Positions 51,280-59,894 of a stretch of 64,000 nucleotides of DNA are shown here, piece by piece. Origin of the DNA: SZUA-38 sp965212525 (GTDB lineage: Bacteria; Pseudomonadota; Gammaproteobacteria; Xanthomonadales; SZUA-38); assembly GCA_965212525.1 (NCBI GenBank), contig CBDBVC010000045.1, positions 124,001 to 188,000 on the forward strand. Reading direction: 5' to 3'. The notes under the pieces were generated by a model, which saw nothing but the letters and a program-made list of their open reading frames with translations, did not search any database and was not told where the DNA came from. A program made the translations under genes and the position numbers. Position 1 is the stretch's first letter. Every line of letters begins with the position of its first letter.

Positions 51280-51803
51280 GTCAGAATGACACCGATCAGT
51301 ATCTAGAACAGTGCAAATCGTTGTCACTTACAGCGAGATTGGCCGTCGCCCTGCACGTTTTTGACGCATTTTGTCGCAAGAACTCGCTCATTTCCTCGGA
51401 GATCGCCGAATTCATCTCCTACATGTGGCAATGGCCCAGGATACACGCAGCAGGGGACTTTTCATTGTGGGAAAGCGAAAGGCCTTGCCTCGTCAACTAC
51501 GGCCTTGGGGATCCACTAGGCGAGGGCGTTGAGAACGCTCTAGTGCAAGCTGGTGTGGAAGAGCTTAAGTTCCGCACCTTGGTAGAGGGAGTGGTGGAGA
51601 TTCTCTGGGGCAGTTTCTACGGCGCTGCCGAAGATGCACAGTCACTCAAATCTCTGCATAGTGTTGTTAACGCATCGGGTTCTATCCCGTTGCCACCGCT
51701 AACACCCTTCAAGTTCTCCCGATTTTGCGATGGCCAAGGGTGGGGCGAGAAGATCAGTGCCGACGATCATGCTTATTGGAAATCAATTGCGCTTGACGCA
51801 TAA
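51276..51803 (+). CDS. Cassette 19: hypothetical protein, 175 aa
   Basis: The ATG at 51276 lies within the R' core of the upstream attC (GTTATGC), so the start codon is only partly supplied by the cassette itself and there is no room for its own ribosome site; translation may couple to the preceding gene. An open extension to 51207 runs through attC 18 and is unlikely. The protein is helical (SLTARLAVALHVFDAFCRKN...), family unknown. Moderately GC-rich. Confidence 0.65.
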   Translation: MRQNDTDQYLEQCKSLSLTARLAVALHVFDAFCRKNSLISSEIAEFISYMWQWPRIHAAGDFSLWESERPCLVNYGLGDPLGEGVENALVQAGVEELKFRTLVEGVVEILWGSFYGAAEDAQSLKSLHSVVNASGSIPLPPLTPFKFSRFCDGQGWGEKISADDHAYWKSIALDA

Positions 51804-51835
51804 CATAGCGTACAAGGCGCCCGCTGGCGCGGGCT
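51798..51835 (+). other. attC: attC 19, truncated; distal end of the array
   Basis: R'' GCATAAC 51798-51804 and the left arm ACAAGGCGCCCGCTGGCGCG are present, but no GTTRRRY core follows. The sequence changes into GC-rich chromosome. Confidence 0.65.
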
Positions 51836-51949
51836 GGGACTTTGGGGGAATTACCGGGGTATCGGTACTGGGTTACGAGAATCAGCTGGTTGAGGTTGAC
51901 GCCACCATTATTCGCACTGAATGATGACAGGCCTTGACTTGAGGGGCCG

Positions 51950-51955
51950 TATAAT
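51950..51955 (+). promoter_or_regulatory. Possible -10 box TATAAT of the amidohydrolase gene
   Basis: Perfect TATAAT 40 bp before the chosen ATG at 51995. No good -35 at 17 bp spacing (TGACAG about 19-20 bp upstream), so weakly supported. Confidence 0.35.
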
Positions 51956-51994
51956 ATGGCTCGCTGTAGACTGGCAACAGGAAACACAGAACGG

Positions 51995-53515
51995 ATGAAA
52001 AAATGGATTGTGCGCATTGCCCTGTTCACGCTGGTGGGCCTGGTGCTGACCTTCATCTTCGTCAACCGTGAGTTGACCCGCATGTACGGCGGGCTTACGA
52101 CGGTTGCCGAGGTGAGTCTGGAAACGGCGCATGAGCGAATTGCCATCACCAACGTGAATGTTCTGCGACCAGACGCCTCCGGCTTTGACGTCGGCCAGAC
52201 GGTGCTGATTGACGATGGCATCATTGTCGCCATTGGCGACAGGCCCGACATTCCTGACGACTCATACCGGGTCGATGGTGATGGACTGTATCTGGTCCCC
52301 GGCTTCACCGATTCCCATGTGCACCTGTGGCAAAGCGAGAATGATCTCCTGTTGTACCTGGCCAATGGTGTGACGCAGGTGCGGGAGATGAACGGCAGTG
52401 AAGACCATCTGACCTGGAAGCGGGAAATCGAGGCCGGTCGCCTTGGACCGGATCTGTTCGTGGTGGCACCGCAGCTGGCCGAGTTCAGCCTGATCAAGGG
52501 CCTGTTCATCGCCTGGACACAAAGCAAGACGCTGGTGCGCTCGCCTGAAGAAGTCGAGGAAAAAGTCAAAGCCCTGAAGGCCGAGGGCTATGATGCCATC
52601 AAGGCCAGTTCGTTTCTGTCACCCGAGCTTTTCGCGGCTGTTGGCGAGGCCTCGCAGCGCCGACGCATCCCTCTTGTCGGGCATCTCACAAATACCGTCG
52701 ACATCGACGCTTTGCTGGCCTCGCCGCAGAGTGAACTGGCTCACATTGAGGAGATTCACAAGGCGTTGGACCGGGGATTCGGCGAATACACGCCAGACAA
52801 CACGGATGAGTTTCTGGCCTTCGTTGCCAAGCGTAGCGACGAGGTTGCAGTACAGCTCAAGGCCACAGACAAGACGGTCACCACCACGCTGGCTCTGGTC
52901 GAGAGCTTCCCGAAACAAAAGTCGGATCTGGACACGGTGCTGACATCGGCTGCGCTCAAGTACGCCAACCCCGGCATTACCGAGGGCACGATCATCACCT
53001 CACGCGGTCTGGGCTGGCTGCCCGAGGTAAATCTGTATCGGTGGAACGAGGGCAGGAGCGACGACAGCAAGCGACGCAGCCTGCGCTACTGGGAAACCTA
53101 TGCCGAATCACATCGCATCATACTGCAGGCCCTGGTCGAGGCAGATGTACCCGTTCTGGCCGGAACTGACGCCAATGTGCCCGTGACGGTGCCCGGCTTT
53201 TCACTGCATGAAGAGCTGATCGCCCTCAATGAAGCCGGCATGAATACAACCCAGGTGCTGGCTTCGGCAACCACAGCGCCTGCGAAATGGTCTGGAGAGA
53301 AGGTGGGCGAAGTGTATCCGGGTTTCAGGGCCAACCTGGTGCTGTTGCGAGACAACCCGCTTCAGGACATCCGCGCCACATCATCGATTGAGACGGTCAT
53401 CAAGGGCACGCATGTGCTCGACAGGGAAGATCTGGACACCCTGTTGCAAGCCGTGCTCAGGGCCAATGACGATAGCCGAAGCGAAAGTATCTCCAGGTAC
53501 GAAGCCGGCAAGTAA
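51995..53515 (+). CDS. Membrane-anchored amidohydrolase-family protein
   Basis: 506 residues from the ATG at 51995 (an in-frame ATG at 51956 would add 13 residues ahead of the hydrophobic anchor). N-terminal helix IALFTLVGLVLTFIFV, then a periplasmic metal-dependent hydrolase of the amidohydrolase superfamily: LVPGFTDSHVHLW with the H-x-H metal pair, VGHLTNTVD, LAGTDANVPVT carrying the final metal-site Asp, and LATTAPAKW.GEKVG-type C-terminal composite domain (PGFRANLVLLRDNP). The bridging Lys is not obvious. Substrate unknown; imidazolonepropionase-like or prolidase-like homologues are known. Confidence 0.88.
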   Translation: MKKWIVRIALFTLVGLVLTFIFVNRELTRMYGGLTTVAEVSLETAHERIAITNVNVLRPDASGFDVGQTVLIDDGIIVAIGDRPDIPDDSYRVDGDGLYLVPGFTDSHVHLWQSENDLLLYLANGVTQVREMNGSEDHLTWKREIEAGRLGPDLFVVAPQLAEFSLIKGLFIAWTQSKTLVRSPEEVEEKVKALKAEGYDAIKASSFLSPELFAAVGEASQRRRIPLVGHLTNTVDIDALLASPQSELAHIEEIHKALDRGFGEYTPDNTDEFLAFVAKRSDEVAVQLKATDKTVTTTLALVESFPKQKSDLDTVLTSAALKYANPGITEGTIITSRGLGWLPEVNLYRWNEGRSDDSKRRSLRYWETYAESHRIILQALVEADVPVLAGTDANVPVTVPGFSLHEELIALNEAGMNTTQVLASATTAPAKWSGEKVGEVYPGFRANLVLLRDNPLQDIRATSSIETVIKGTHVLDREDLDTLLQAVLRANDDSRSESISRYEAGK

Positions 53516-53725
53516 CAACAGAACGAAAAGTTCGGCCTGCAACCATCAGTGGCCTTGCCTTGACGGGCGGTGGTCTGAATCTGACATCGTGCGACATGGC
53601 CACATTCGGCCAGCTGTATCAGGACTAGTGGCAGGAGACGGCAAGCGTATCAACTCAGAGGCATTGTTTGAGCAATCAACCCGACAACGTGAATTCCTGG
53701 ACAGCCTTTCTAAGGGTGTTCTATT

Positions 53726-54256
53726 GTGCTTTCACATTACATGACATATCCAGCAGATGAAAACTGGCCCATGACGCAATCCAACAAGCACGACTTCGAC
53801 TTTCTGCTGGGCACGTGGCGGGTGCTGAACAGGCGTCTTGTTGCACCCCTGACCGGTACGGACGAGTGGACGGTGTTTCCAGCCAGGCTTGAGGGCAGCA
53901 GGCAATTGCTCGACGGTGCGATGATGATGGAGCAGTACATCGCGGAATTCGATGGCGCGCCTTTTGAAGGCGTCAGTATACGCATGTTCTCGCCAGAGAC
54001 GAGTAAGTGGTCAATCTACTGGATGGACACCAACCGCCATGACATGGTCCTGCAGGTGGTTGGTGAGTTCAAGGGAGAGCCAAAAACGTTTGTTGGCCAT
54101 GGCGAGGAATATTACCAGGGAAAGCCGATGAACATGCGCTTTGTCTGGAAGGACATCACGGCCACGAGCGCACGCTGGGAGCAGGCCTATTTCGATACGG
54201 CAAACGACACCTGGGAGACGAACTGGATCATGGAGATCACGCGTGATGAGTCGTAA
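53726..54256 (+). CDS. DUF1579-like/nitrobindin-type hypothetical protein
   Basis: The conserved part begins KHDFDFLLGTWRVLNRRL and continues to VSIRMFSPETSKWSIYWMD, a beta-barrel opening shared by DUF1579-type and lipocalin-like proteins. The start is uncertain: GTG at 53726 has AAGGGTG 8 bp upstream; ATGs at 53741 and 53771 lack ribosome sites but are nearer the conserved start. A distantly similar protein with a signal peptide is encoded at 57764. Nothing supported in 53516-53725. Confidence 0.7.
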   Translation: MLSHYMTYPADENWPMTQSNKHDFDFLLGTWRVLNRRLVAPLTGTDEWTVFPARLEGSRQLLDGAMMMEQYIAEFDGAPFEGVSIRMFSPETSKWSIYWMDTNRHDMVLQVVGEFKGEPKTFVGHGEEYYQGKPMNMRFVWKDITATSARWEQAYFDTANDTWETNWIMEITRDES

Positions 54257-54345
54257 TTGTCGAGTGAGGTGGTGGGCTTGCCTGAGTCATCACAATTAAC
54301 ACGATGTCAATTTCAGGGTGAAGCTCCCCACGAATCACGGACATC

Positions 54346-55170
54346 TCAGTTAGTGGACACGTTCGATTTTTCGAACGTGTCTGGGCTCAGGTATCCATTC
54401 GCAGAATGAACACGCTGTCGATTATAAAATACTTCAATGTAATCAAAGATGCTGCGCCTGGCTTCAGCTCGTGTACGGTATCGATTGAACATCACACATT
54501 CAGATTTCAGTGAATGGAAGAAGCTTTCCATCACTGCATTGTCGTAACAGTTTCCTCGTCGACTCATGCTTCTTGTCAATCCATGCTCGTCGAGCATGGA
54601 TTGGTAGTCTGACGAACAATAGGTGGCGCCCTGATCTGAGTGGATCAGGGTTCCTCGCCTGGCTTCACGGCGTCTGATCGCCATCCGCAGTGCATCTTTT
54701 GCCAATTGACTGGTGTTCTTTCGATCCATCGACCAGCCGATGATCTTTCGTGAGTACAAATCCATCACAGTGGCCAGATGAAGCCAACCTTCTCCCGTTC
54801 GGATGAAGGTGACATCAGAGACCCACTTCGTGTCAGGTTCAGCGGTATCGAACTGGCGATCAAGCACGTTTAGATCTGGCTTACGACTGCGTTTGGATTC
54901 CTTGGAGACCCTATAGTGTCGGGTGACTTTCGAAGCGATACCCGCCGTTCTCATCAGCTTGGCCACGGTATTCACACAAACCCTGATCCCTGCATGGTTC
55001 AATACCGCATGGACTTTGGGTGAGCCGTACAGGCACCGACTGGCCTGATACACCTGATGGATCTGATTAAGTAATTGAGCTTGTCTGAGGCGTTGTGTGC
55101 TCACAGGGCACGACAGCCATTGATAGTAACCGCTGGTCGAAACCTCCAGCACATCACACATCCTGACCAC
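54346..55170 (-). CDS. IS3-family transposase OrfB
   Basis: 274 residues; DDE integrase: TKWVSDVTFIRT (Asp), LIHSDQGATYCS (Asp) and NCYDNAVMESFFHSLKSE (Glu). HTH_21 start MVRMCDVLEVSTSGYYQWL, then the YGSPKVHAVLNH block. Expected to be made as an OrfAB fusion by frameshifting near 55.2 kb. Confidence 0.93.
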   Translation of the reverse strand: MVRMCDVLEVSTSGYYQWLSCPVSTQRLRQAQLLNQIHQVYQASRCLYGSPKVHAVLNHAGIRVCVNTVAKLMRTAGIASKVTRHYRVSKESKRSRKPDLNVLDRQFDTAEPDTKWVSDVTFIRTGEGWLHLATVMDLYSRKIIGWSMDRKNTSQLAKDALRMAIRRREARRGTLIHSDQGATYCSSDYQSMLDEHGLTRSMSRRGNCYDNAVMESFFHSLKSECVMFNRYRTRAEARRSIFDYIEVFYNRQRVHSANGYLSPDTFEKSNVSTN

Positions 55171-55208
55171 ATGAAACTGCGTTCGATGCGATTGAATGAA
55201 TCGATACT

Positions 55209-55505
55209 TTACTTCATTTCTTTCGCAAAGAACGCCGCGGCCTTTTTTAGGATTTCGTTCTCCTCCTTGAGCTTCTCGTTCTCCTTGCGTAGGCGTGCCA
55301 GATCAGATTCAGTTTGGCCTGTGTGACGGCCAGCACCAGGGAAGGCCTGATCGCCTTTCTCCTCATACTGATCACGCCACAAATAGAGTTGATTGCGTTT
55401 AACGCCGAGCTCAAGTGCTAGCGTGGCAACAGGCTTTTGACCTTCGATCAATTGCCGAACCGCTTCCAGCTTGAACTCGCGTGTGTATCGGTTTCGTTTT
55501 GGCAT
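55209..55505 (-). CDS. IS3-family transposase OrfA
   Basis: 98 residues: HTH_Tnp_1 domain (RYTREFKLEAVRQLIEGQKP then ALELGVKRNQLYLWRDQYEE) plus a leucine-zipper C-terminus (LRKENEKLKEENEILKKAAA). Typical IS3 group. Confidence 0.93.
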   Translation of the reverse strand: MPKRNRYTREFKLEAVRQLIEGQKPVATLALELGVKRNQLYLWRDQYEEKGDQAFPGAGRHTGQTESDLARLRKENEKLKEENEILKKAAAFFAKEMK

Positions 55506-55638
55506 GGGAAACTCCTCGGGACCATTGTCCCTGTTCTGGAGTGTCCGTCAAATGTGGGGAGCATCAGGATGTCCGGGATCAGAATTATTGACGTCTGCTA
55601 CACAGGTTCAATTGATGAAAACAATAATGATGGGTACG

Positions 55639-55720
55639 AGAAAAAGGGGTCGGATTCATTTTCTGACTCAAGTGGTAATTCTATCGCGAATGCCCGGGAA
55701 ATGGATCCGACCCTTTTTCT
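55639..55720. repeat. REP/MITE-like inverted repeat
   Basis: Left arm 55639-55663 (AGAAAAAGGGGTCGGATTCA...) and right arm 55696-55720 (...GGATCCGACCCTTTTTCT) are near-perfect reverse complements over 25 bp around a 32-bp centre. Similar AAAAAGGGGTCGGA hairpins are often seen near RAYT-type transposases in proteobacteria; none is in the window. Confidence 0.75.
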
Positions 55721-55765
55721 AAAACTTCGGGTGTCTTGCATTAACGCTATACGTAGAAGCAAAAA

Positions 55766-56026
55766 ATGGAACCAAAGGCAACGCTATTTGACAGGGTATC
55801 GATAGGCTTACTAAACATTGTCGTTGGTTTGCCAACTGGCGTATTGCTCTGGGTTGTTTTGAACGGGTACCCATGGGCAACAACAGGGTGGCTCCCAGCA
55901 GACTTTATCTTATGGTTTACTGGGGCTGTCGTCGTATCAGGTATTCTTTTACTAGAGGTTTTGCTCTTGAATGTCTACAGTAAATGCTGGCGGTTTTTGG
56001 TTTATTGGTTCAAAGGTGGTGTTTAG
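55766..56026 (+). CDS. Small membrane protein, 86 aa
   Basis: Two hydrophobic segments (IGLLNIVVGLPTGVLLWVVL and FILWFTGAVVVSGILLLEVLL). Unknown family; AT-richer than the flanks. It may be a former cassette (no clear attC). Confidence 0.55.
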   Translation: MEPKATLFDRVSIGLLNIVVGLPTGVLLWVVLNGYPWATTGWLPADFILWFTGAVVVSGILLLEVLLLNVYSKCWRFLVYWFKGGV

Positions 56027-56137
56027 GCTCCAATAGGCAATGGCCCGCGACTCATCAATCGTTGAATAAAGACAATTGGCACTTGGCACTTGTTGGGCCG
56101 TGTGCTTTGATGGATAGGCAAAAAGGAGACCGAGTCG

Positions 56138-56590
56138 ATGGGTGCCTGGAGTGAAGATATTTTCGGCAATGATGCCGCGATGGATACACTTTGTGAAATT
56201 GAAAAAATCCTGGGTGCGGGGGAGCTACCCCCGGGCAAAGCAAAACCACGGGTCATGACACGGGCACGAATTGCCGCGAACAAACCTGAGTCGCAGGATG
56301 GGCTGCTAAAGCACGTTCAAGCTGAGGATGATCTCGAGTTCAAGAGAATCACTGCCCAGGTTGTCTGTGCGACGCTCATGATGATTGGCGCTGAAATCTC
56401 GCCAGAACTCAGGTAGATTGGTCTTGCCTCTGCGGTAGACGAGTACGAAAATTGGCAAAATCCACAAGCCCGGGAACAGGCCCTCGATGAGTTCAGAAGC
56501 AGCCTTGAGAAATACAAGCCTGGAGATCCTGTCGCACAACAGACAAAGGGTCTGTTTGAACGTCTGAGCGAATTAATCCTTGGAAACTGA
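56138..56590 (+). pseudogene. DUF4259-like gene interrupted by an in-frame amber codon
   Basis: The frame reads MGAWSEDIFGNDAAMDTLCE..., a DUF4259-type start (MGAWG..IF.ND.A.D), to ISPELR and a TAG at 56414-56416. The same frame then continues IGLASAVDEYENWQNPQARE through LFERLSELILGN and a TGA at 56588. The two parts make a 150-codon protein of family length, so a single CAG-to-TAG-like change inactivated it, or it is read through by a suppressor. AAGGAGA precedes the ATG. Confidence 0.72.
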
Positions 56591-56747
56591 CGAGTCGTTC
56601 AATGCAGACCTTTCCGTGCAGTTTTGGGCCATCTGCTTATCTCATGAAAGGTTTGACCAGCAATTACAATACATGACAACGATTGGGTGACGTTAGGCGA
56701 CGTATGTCATTATTGAAGCCTCAGGACATATCTATGACAGGAAATCC

Positions 56748-57719
56748 ATGAAATCTCTGGTAATACAGAAGTACGGATCACCTGAAGATCTGAAAATTCA
56801 GGATGTTGAGAAACCCAGCCCGGCTGCCGATCAGGTGCTGATCAAGGTACACGCGGTCTCCATCAACGACTGGGACTGGGGCTTGCTCCACGGTACACCT
56901 TTTGTGCCCAACCGTTTCATGGCCGGGCTGTTCAGGCCGCGCATCACCCTCGGCTGTGATGTGTCGGGCGTTATCGAAGCCGTGGGCGACAAGGTCAGCT
57001 CCTACAAGCCGGGCGATGAAGTCTATGGCGATCTCTCAGGCTGCGGCTTCGGCGGTTTTGCGGAGTACCTGTGTGCACCACAAAATGCCGTGATGTTCAA
57101 ATCTCCCGAGATGAGTCATGTGCAGGCTGCCGCCATTCCTCAGGCGGGAATGCTTGCACTGCAGGGCGTGAAGGCGGTTGAGCGACTCGATCACGTGCAG
57201 ACGGTGCTGATCAATGGTGCCGGCGGTGGCGTGGGCAGTTTTGCAATTCAGCTGCTGAAGGAACAGGGCGTTCATGTCACCGGCGTTGACAGCGCAGCAA
57301 AACTCGAGGCGATGACATCGTGGGGTTTCGATCATGTGATCGATTACCGCCTAGAGGATTTCACCCGAAATGGCCAGCAGTATGACTTGATTATCGATGT
57401 CAAGACCGATCGCACGCCTGCGGATTACGAGCGAGCCCTGAATACCAATGGTGTGTACGCAACCGTGGGTGGAGACGTGTCAAAACTGATGCGAATCGCC
57501 CTCTCGCGCCTGCGCATCAAACGCGAACGAGACAAGACGCTGAAGGTCATCGGGCTTAAGGCCAATCGCGATCTGGCTTACTTCAACGAACTGTACGAGG
57601 CAGGAAAGTTCAAGGCCGTGATAGATTCCGAGTTTGCGTTCACAGACAGCGATATCCGAGACGCATTCTGTCATTACGGTGCAGCCGCCCACAAGGGCAA
57701 GATTGTTGTACGGGTATAA
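56748..57719 (+). CDS. Zinc-less NAD(P)-dependent MDR oxidoreductase
   Basis: 323 residues; quinone-oxidoreductase-like branch of the medium-chain dehydrogenase superfamily. Motifs: DQVLIKVHAVSINDWDWGLL, TLGCDVSGVIEAVGDKV, and Rossmann LINGAGGGVGSFAIQLLKEQ with G-x-G-x-x-G. The structural-zinc cysteines are absent. NAD(P)H-dependent reduction of a quinone or enone is likely; substrate unknown. Start ATG 56748 (ribosome site GACAGG, weak). Confidence 0.9.
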   Translation: MKSLVIQKYGSPEDLKIQDVEKPSPAADQVLIKVHAVSINDWDWGLLHGTPFVPNRFMAGLFRPRITLGCDVSGVIEAVGDKVSSYKPGDEVYGDLSGCGFGGFAEYLCAPQNAVMFKSPEMSHVQAAAIPQAGMLALQGVKAVERLDHVQTVLINGAGGGVGSFAIQLLKEQGVHVTGVDSAAKLEAMTSWGFDHVIDYRLEDFTRNGQQYDLIIDVKTDRTPADYERALNTNGVYATVGGDVSKLMRIALSRLRIKRERDKTLKVIGLKANRDLAYFNELYEAGKFKAVIDSEFAFTDSDIRDAFCHYGAAAHKGKIVVRV

Positions 57720-57763
57720 CGGTTAGGCGCGTTCATAGATGTCCAAGATTAGGAGTATTACTT

Positions 57764-58315
57764 ATGAACCAAATTGGTTGCGCGATACATAGGGTGTTCA
57801 TTGCCATCATTCTTGTGATGACAATTGACATACAAGCAGCTCAACAAGAACCATCTCCGATGCAAGCGCTCTCTTGGCTTGTTGGTGAATGGACATTCGA
57901 AGATGCCGCCGTTAATGGCAGCTACACAGAACGTGGAACCAGAAACTGTGAATGGGTGCTGCATGATCAGTATATACTCTGCGAATCCCATGGCGTTTCC
58001 AATTCCGGCCATGAACGCTCGTACTATTTCATCCTTGGTTACAACTCGAGGGATTCCCGTTACGAGATGGTCGGGCTGACCAGCAGTTTCCCGCGACAGA
58101 ACTTGTACATCATTGAGCCCAGCAAGGACGGGCATACGTTGGAACTGAACAATCATTTCTGGACGGATAATGGTTTGGAGCCGAGTAACTCTGCCACGAT
58201 CACCTACAACGGCAAAGACCAGTACATTTGGAGAATCCGTACAGGGGACATCGATCAGTCGACCGGAAAGAAGTCTGTTGGCTTTATCGACACCGTCACG
58301 AGAGTCTGTTCGTAG
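57764..58315 (+). CDS. Exported DUF1579-like protein, 183 aa
   Basis: Signal sequence VFIAIILVMTIDIQAAQ; then MQALSWLVGEWTFEDAAV and a beta-rich body with WVLHDQYILCESHGV, ending FIDTVTRVCS. It resembles the barrel-forming DUF1579/nitrobindin-like group by the W-L-x-G-x-W start. Function unknown. 58316-58591 has no supported gene. Confidence 0.7.
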   Translation: MNQIGCAIHRVFIAIILVMTIDIQAAQQEPSPMQALSWLVGEWTFEDAAVNGSYTERGTRNCEWVLHDQYILCESHGVSNSGHERSYYFILGYNSRDSRYEMVGLTSSFPRQNLYIIEPSKDGHTLELNNHFWTDNGLEPSNSATITYNGKDQYIWRIRTGDIDQSTGKKSVGFIDTVTRVCS

Positions 58316-58591
58316 CATTATGGCAAGTGTTGCGCAAAACCCCACTGTAGACGTACAGCATGTGTGATCTGAGTCTGCTGCTCATATCGCAGACTCGGAA
58401 GGTGATGGTACGAAGATTGATTGCATTTCCATGCGTTCGAACCTGTTAGTGGAATGCTTTCAGCGCCCTATCAATGGTTACAGGTGACGTTGAAACGTTT
58501 TCATCTACTGTATTATGAACCTCGTTCATTGTTACTATGACTTAGTATCCTGTAGAGCAACTTGAACCCAGCCAAGGACAAAGGAATCAAG

Positions 58592-59374
58592 ATGAACAAA
58601 TTCAGCCTGACGATAGTCGTGACATTTCTGGCCGTGACAGGCCTGACTCGAGCAACCGCCGAGATCACTGAAACCCCAATTACGTTGCCGCATGATCTGG
58701 GCACAGCCACCCTCTACAGCAACTCGGCGATTGAGGATGCGACGGCTGGCGTAATCGTGATTCATGAATGGTGGGGCCTGAATCAGTACGCCAAAGATCG
58801 GGCACGAATGCTGGCGGAAGAAGGCTACACGGCGATTGCCGTGGATATGTACGGTCATGGCAAGGTTGCAGAACATCCCAACGATGCCCAGGGATTCATG
58901 CAAGCAGCAATGGCAGACCCGAACAAGGTGAACGCCAGGTTCAACGCGGCGAAGGAGATTCTGAAACAACAGCAGCATGTGGATACAGACCGGGTTTACG
59001 CCATGGGCTACTGTTTTGGCGGTGCCGTGGTGCTGAATCAGGCCCGACTAGGTAACGACCTGGCCGGTGTTGCCAGCTTCCATGGCAGCCTGGGCACCTC
59101 CGTCGAGGTCAAGCCCGGTGATATCAAGGCCAGAATCCTGGTTGCTCATGGTGGTGCAGACCCCTTCGTGCCCGTAGAACAGGTCACAGCCTTCATGCAG
59201 GAAATGGTGACCGCAGGGGCAGATCTGCAATTCCTGAATTACCCAGAGGCAAAACACAGTTTCACCAATCCCGGGGCTGACGAAAAAGGAAAGAAATACG
59301 AGATGCCCCTGGCGTATGACAAGCACGCAGATACTGACAGCTGGAAAGCATTGCTGGACTTCATCGGTGAATGA
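58592..59374 (+). CDS. Exported dienelactone hydrolase family protein
   Basis: 260 residues from the ATG at 58592 (AAGGAATC upstream). Signal peptide LTIVVTFLAVTGLTRATA. Alpha/beta hydrolase with Cys-nucleophile triad: GYCFGGAVV (Cys141), HGGADPFVP (Asp190) and YPEAKHSFTNPGAD (His222). Oxyanion/strand motif VIVIHEWWGLNQY. Likely periplasmic carboxymethylenebutenolidase-like esterase of unknown substrate. Confidence 0.93.
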   Translation: MNKFSLTIVVTFLAVTGLTRATAEITETPITLPHDLGTATLYSNSAIEDATAGVIVIHEWWGLNQYAKDRARMLAEEGYTAIAVDMYGHGKVAEHPNDAQGFMQAAMADPNKVNARFNAAKEILKQQQHVDTDRVYAMGYCFGGAVVLNQARLGNDLAGVASFHGSLGTSVEVKPGDIKARILVAHGGADPFVPVEQVTAFMQEMVTAGADLQFLNYPEAKHSFTNPGADEKGKKYEMPLAYDKHADTDSWKALLDFIGE

Positions 59375-59439
59375 GGCTGATTTATCCGTGCCCAGGGCGC
59401 TGTTAATTCAGAACTACTTATCTTTCGCCAAGGAATAAG

Positions 59440-59841
59440 ATGAAATATTTAACTGTGTTACTACTGGCGGCGGTGCTGTTAACGAGCACACATGCCGCAG
59501 AGTCTTCAGACGAGAAACCAGTAAAGCATCTTGAAGTGGCCGATGTGACATCCGTTGAAGAAGCCAGCGAAATATTCATCAGGGAAACGTTTGCGCTCAA
59601 GAACAAGAAAAAACTGGATGCCGCCGAGTTGCATGACATCCACATGATCACCTACAAGCTAGAAAAGAGTGTTGAATACTACTCATTGAATCTGGAAGGT
59701 GACGCGCAGGCCCTGGCCAGAGAGATTGCGGTTGTTGTCGAAGAAATTCATATTGATTCCGAAAACAACCGAAAGGAAGAAACACAACAGCATCTAAACA
59801 GCTATTTCAAGCTGGCTGATGAATTTGCACCCAACCTCTAG
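59440..59841 (+). CDS. Small periplasmic helix-rich protein, 133 aa
   Basis: Signal peptide MKYLTVLLLAAVLLTSTHA. The mature part is helical: LDAAELHDIHMITYKLEKSV then LNLEGDAQALAREIAVVVEE. It resembles a DUF6746-like family by the 'A-E-x-H-x-I-x-Y-x-L-E' pattern; role unknown. Confidence 0.65.
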   Translation: MKYLTVLLLAAVLLTSTHAAESSDEKPVKHLEVADVTSVEEASEIFIRETFALKNKKKLDAAELHDIHMITYKLEKSVEYYSLNLEGDAQALAREIAVVVEEIHIDSENNRKEETQQHLNSYFKLADEFAPNL

Positions 59842-59894
59842 CCGTTGGCAGGCATGATGAATCTTTATCACAGATCTGTTGTTGGGAGGTTATT

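Larger units (their letters stand above)
37028..51830. mobile_element. Chromosomal integron: intI, attI and about 19 cassettes
   Basis: A leftward integron integrase, an adjacent attI-like junction at about 38488, then a rightward array of small genes, each followed by an imperfect inverted repeat beginning RYYYAAC and ending GTTRRRY. About 13 attC sites are clear, about 5 degenerate, and the last is truncated. Cassette genes are AT-richer than the chromosome and mostly have no homology to one another, except for one duplicated cassette and several SMI1/KNR4-like members. The right edge is placed where the last attC fades into GC-rich chromosomal sequence. Confidence 0.93.
54319..55566 (-). 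mobile_element. IS3-family element, IS3-group-like, about 1248 bp
   Basis: Terminal inverted repeats TGAAGCTCCCCAC (54319-54331) and TGATGCTCCCCAC (reverse complement, ending 55566), with CGGACA shared a little further in. Flanks GGG and GGA, so no clean 3-bp duplication, which may mean a mutated or recombined copy. Contains orfA and orfB, both open. Confidence 0.88.

Noticed and set aside
54316..55569. 3-bp target duplication of the second IS
   Set aside because: Flanks read GGG and GGA, so a clean duplication is not supported.
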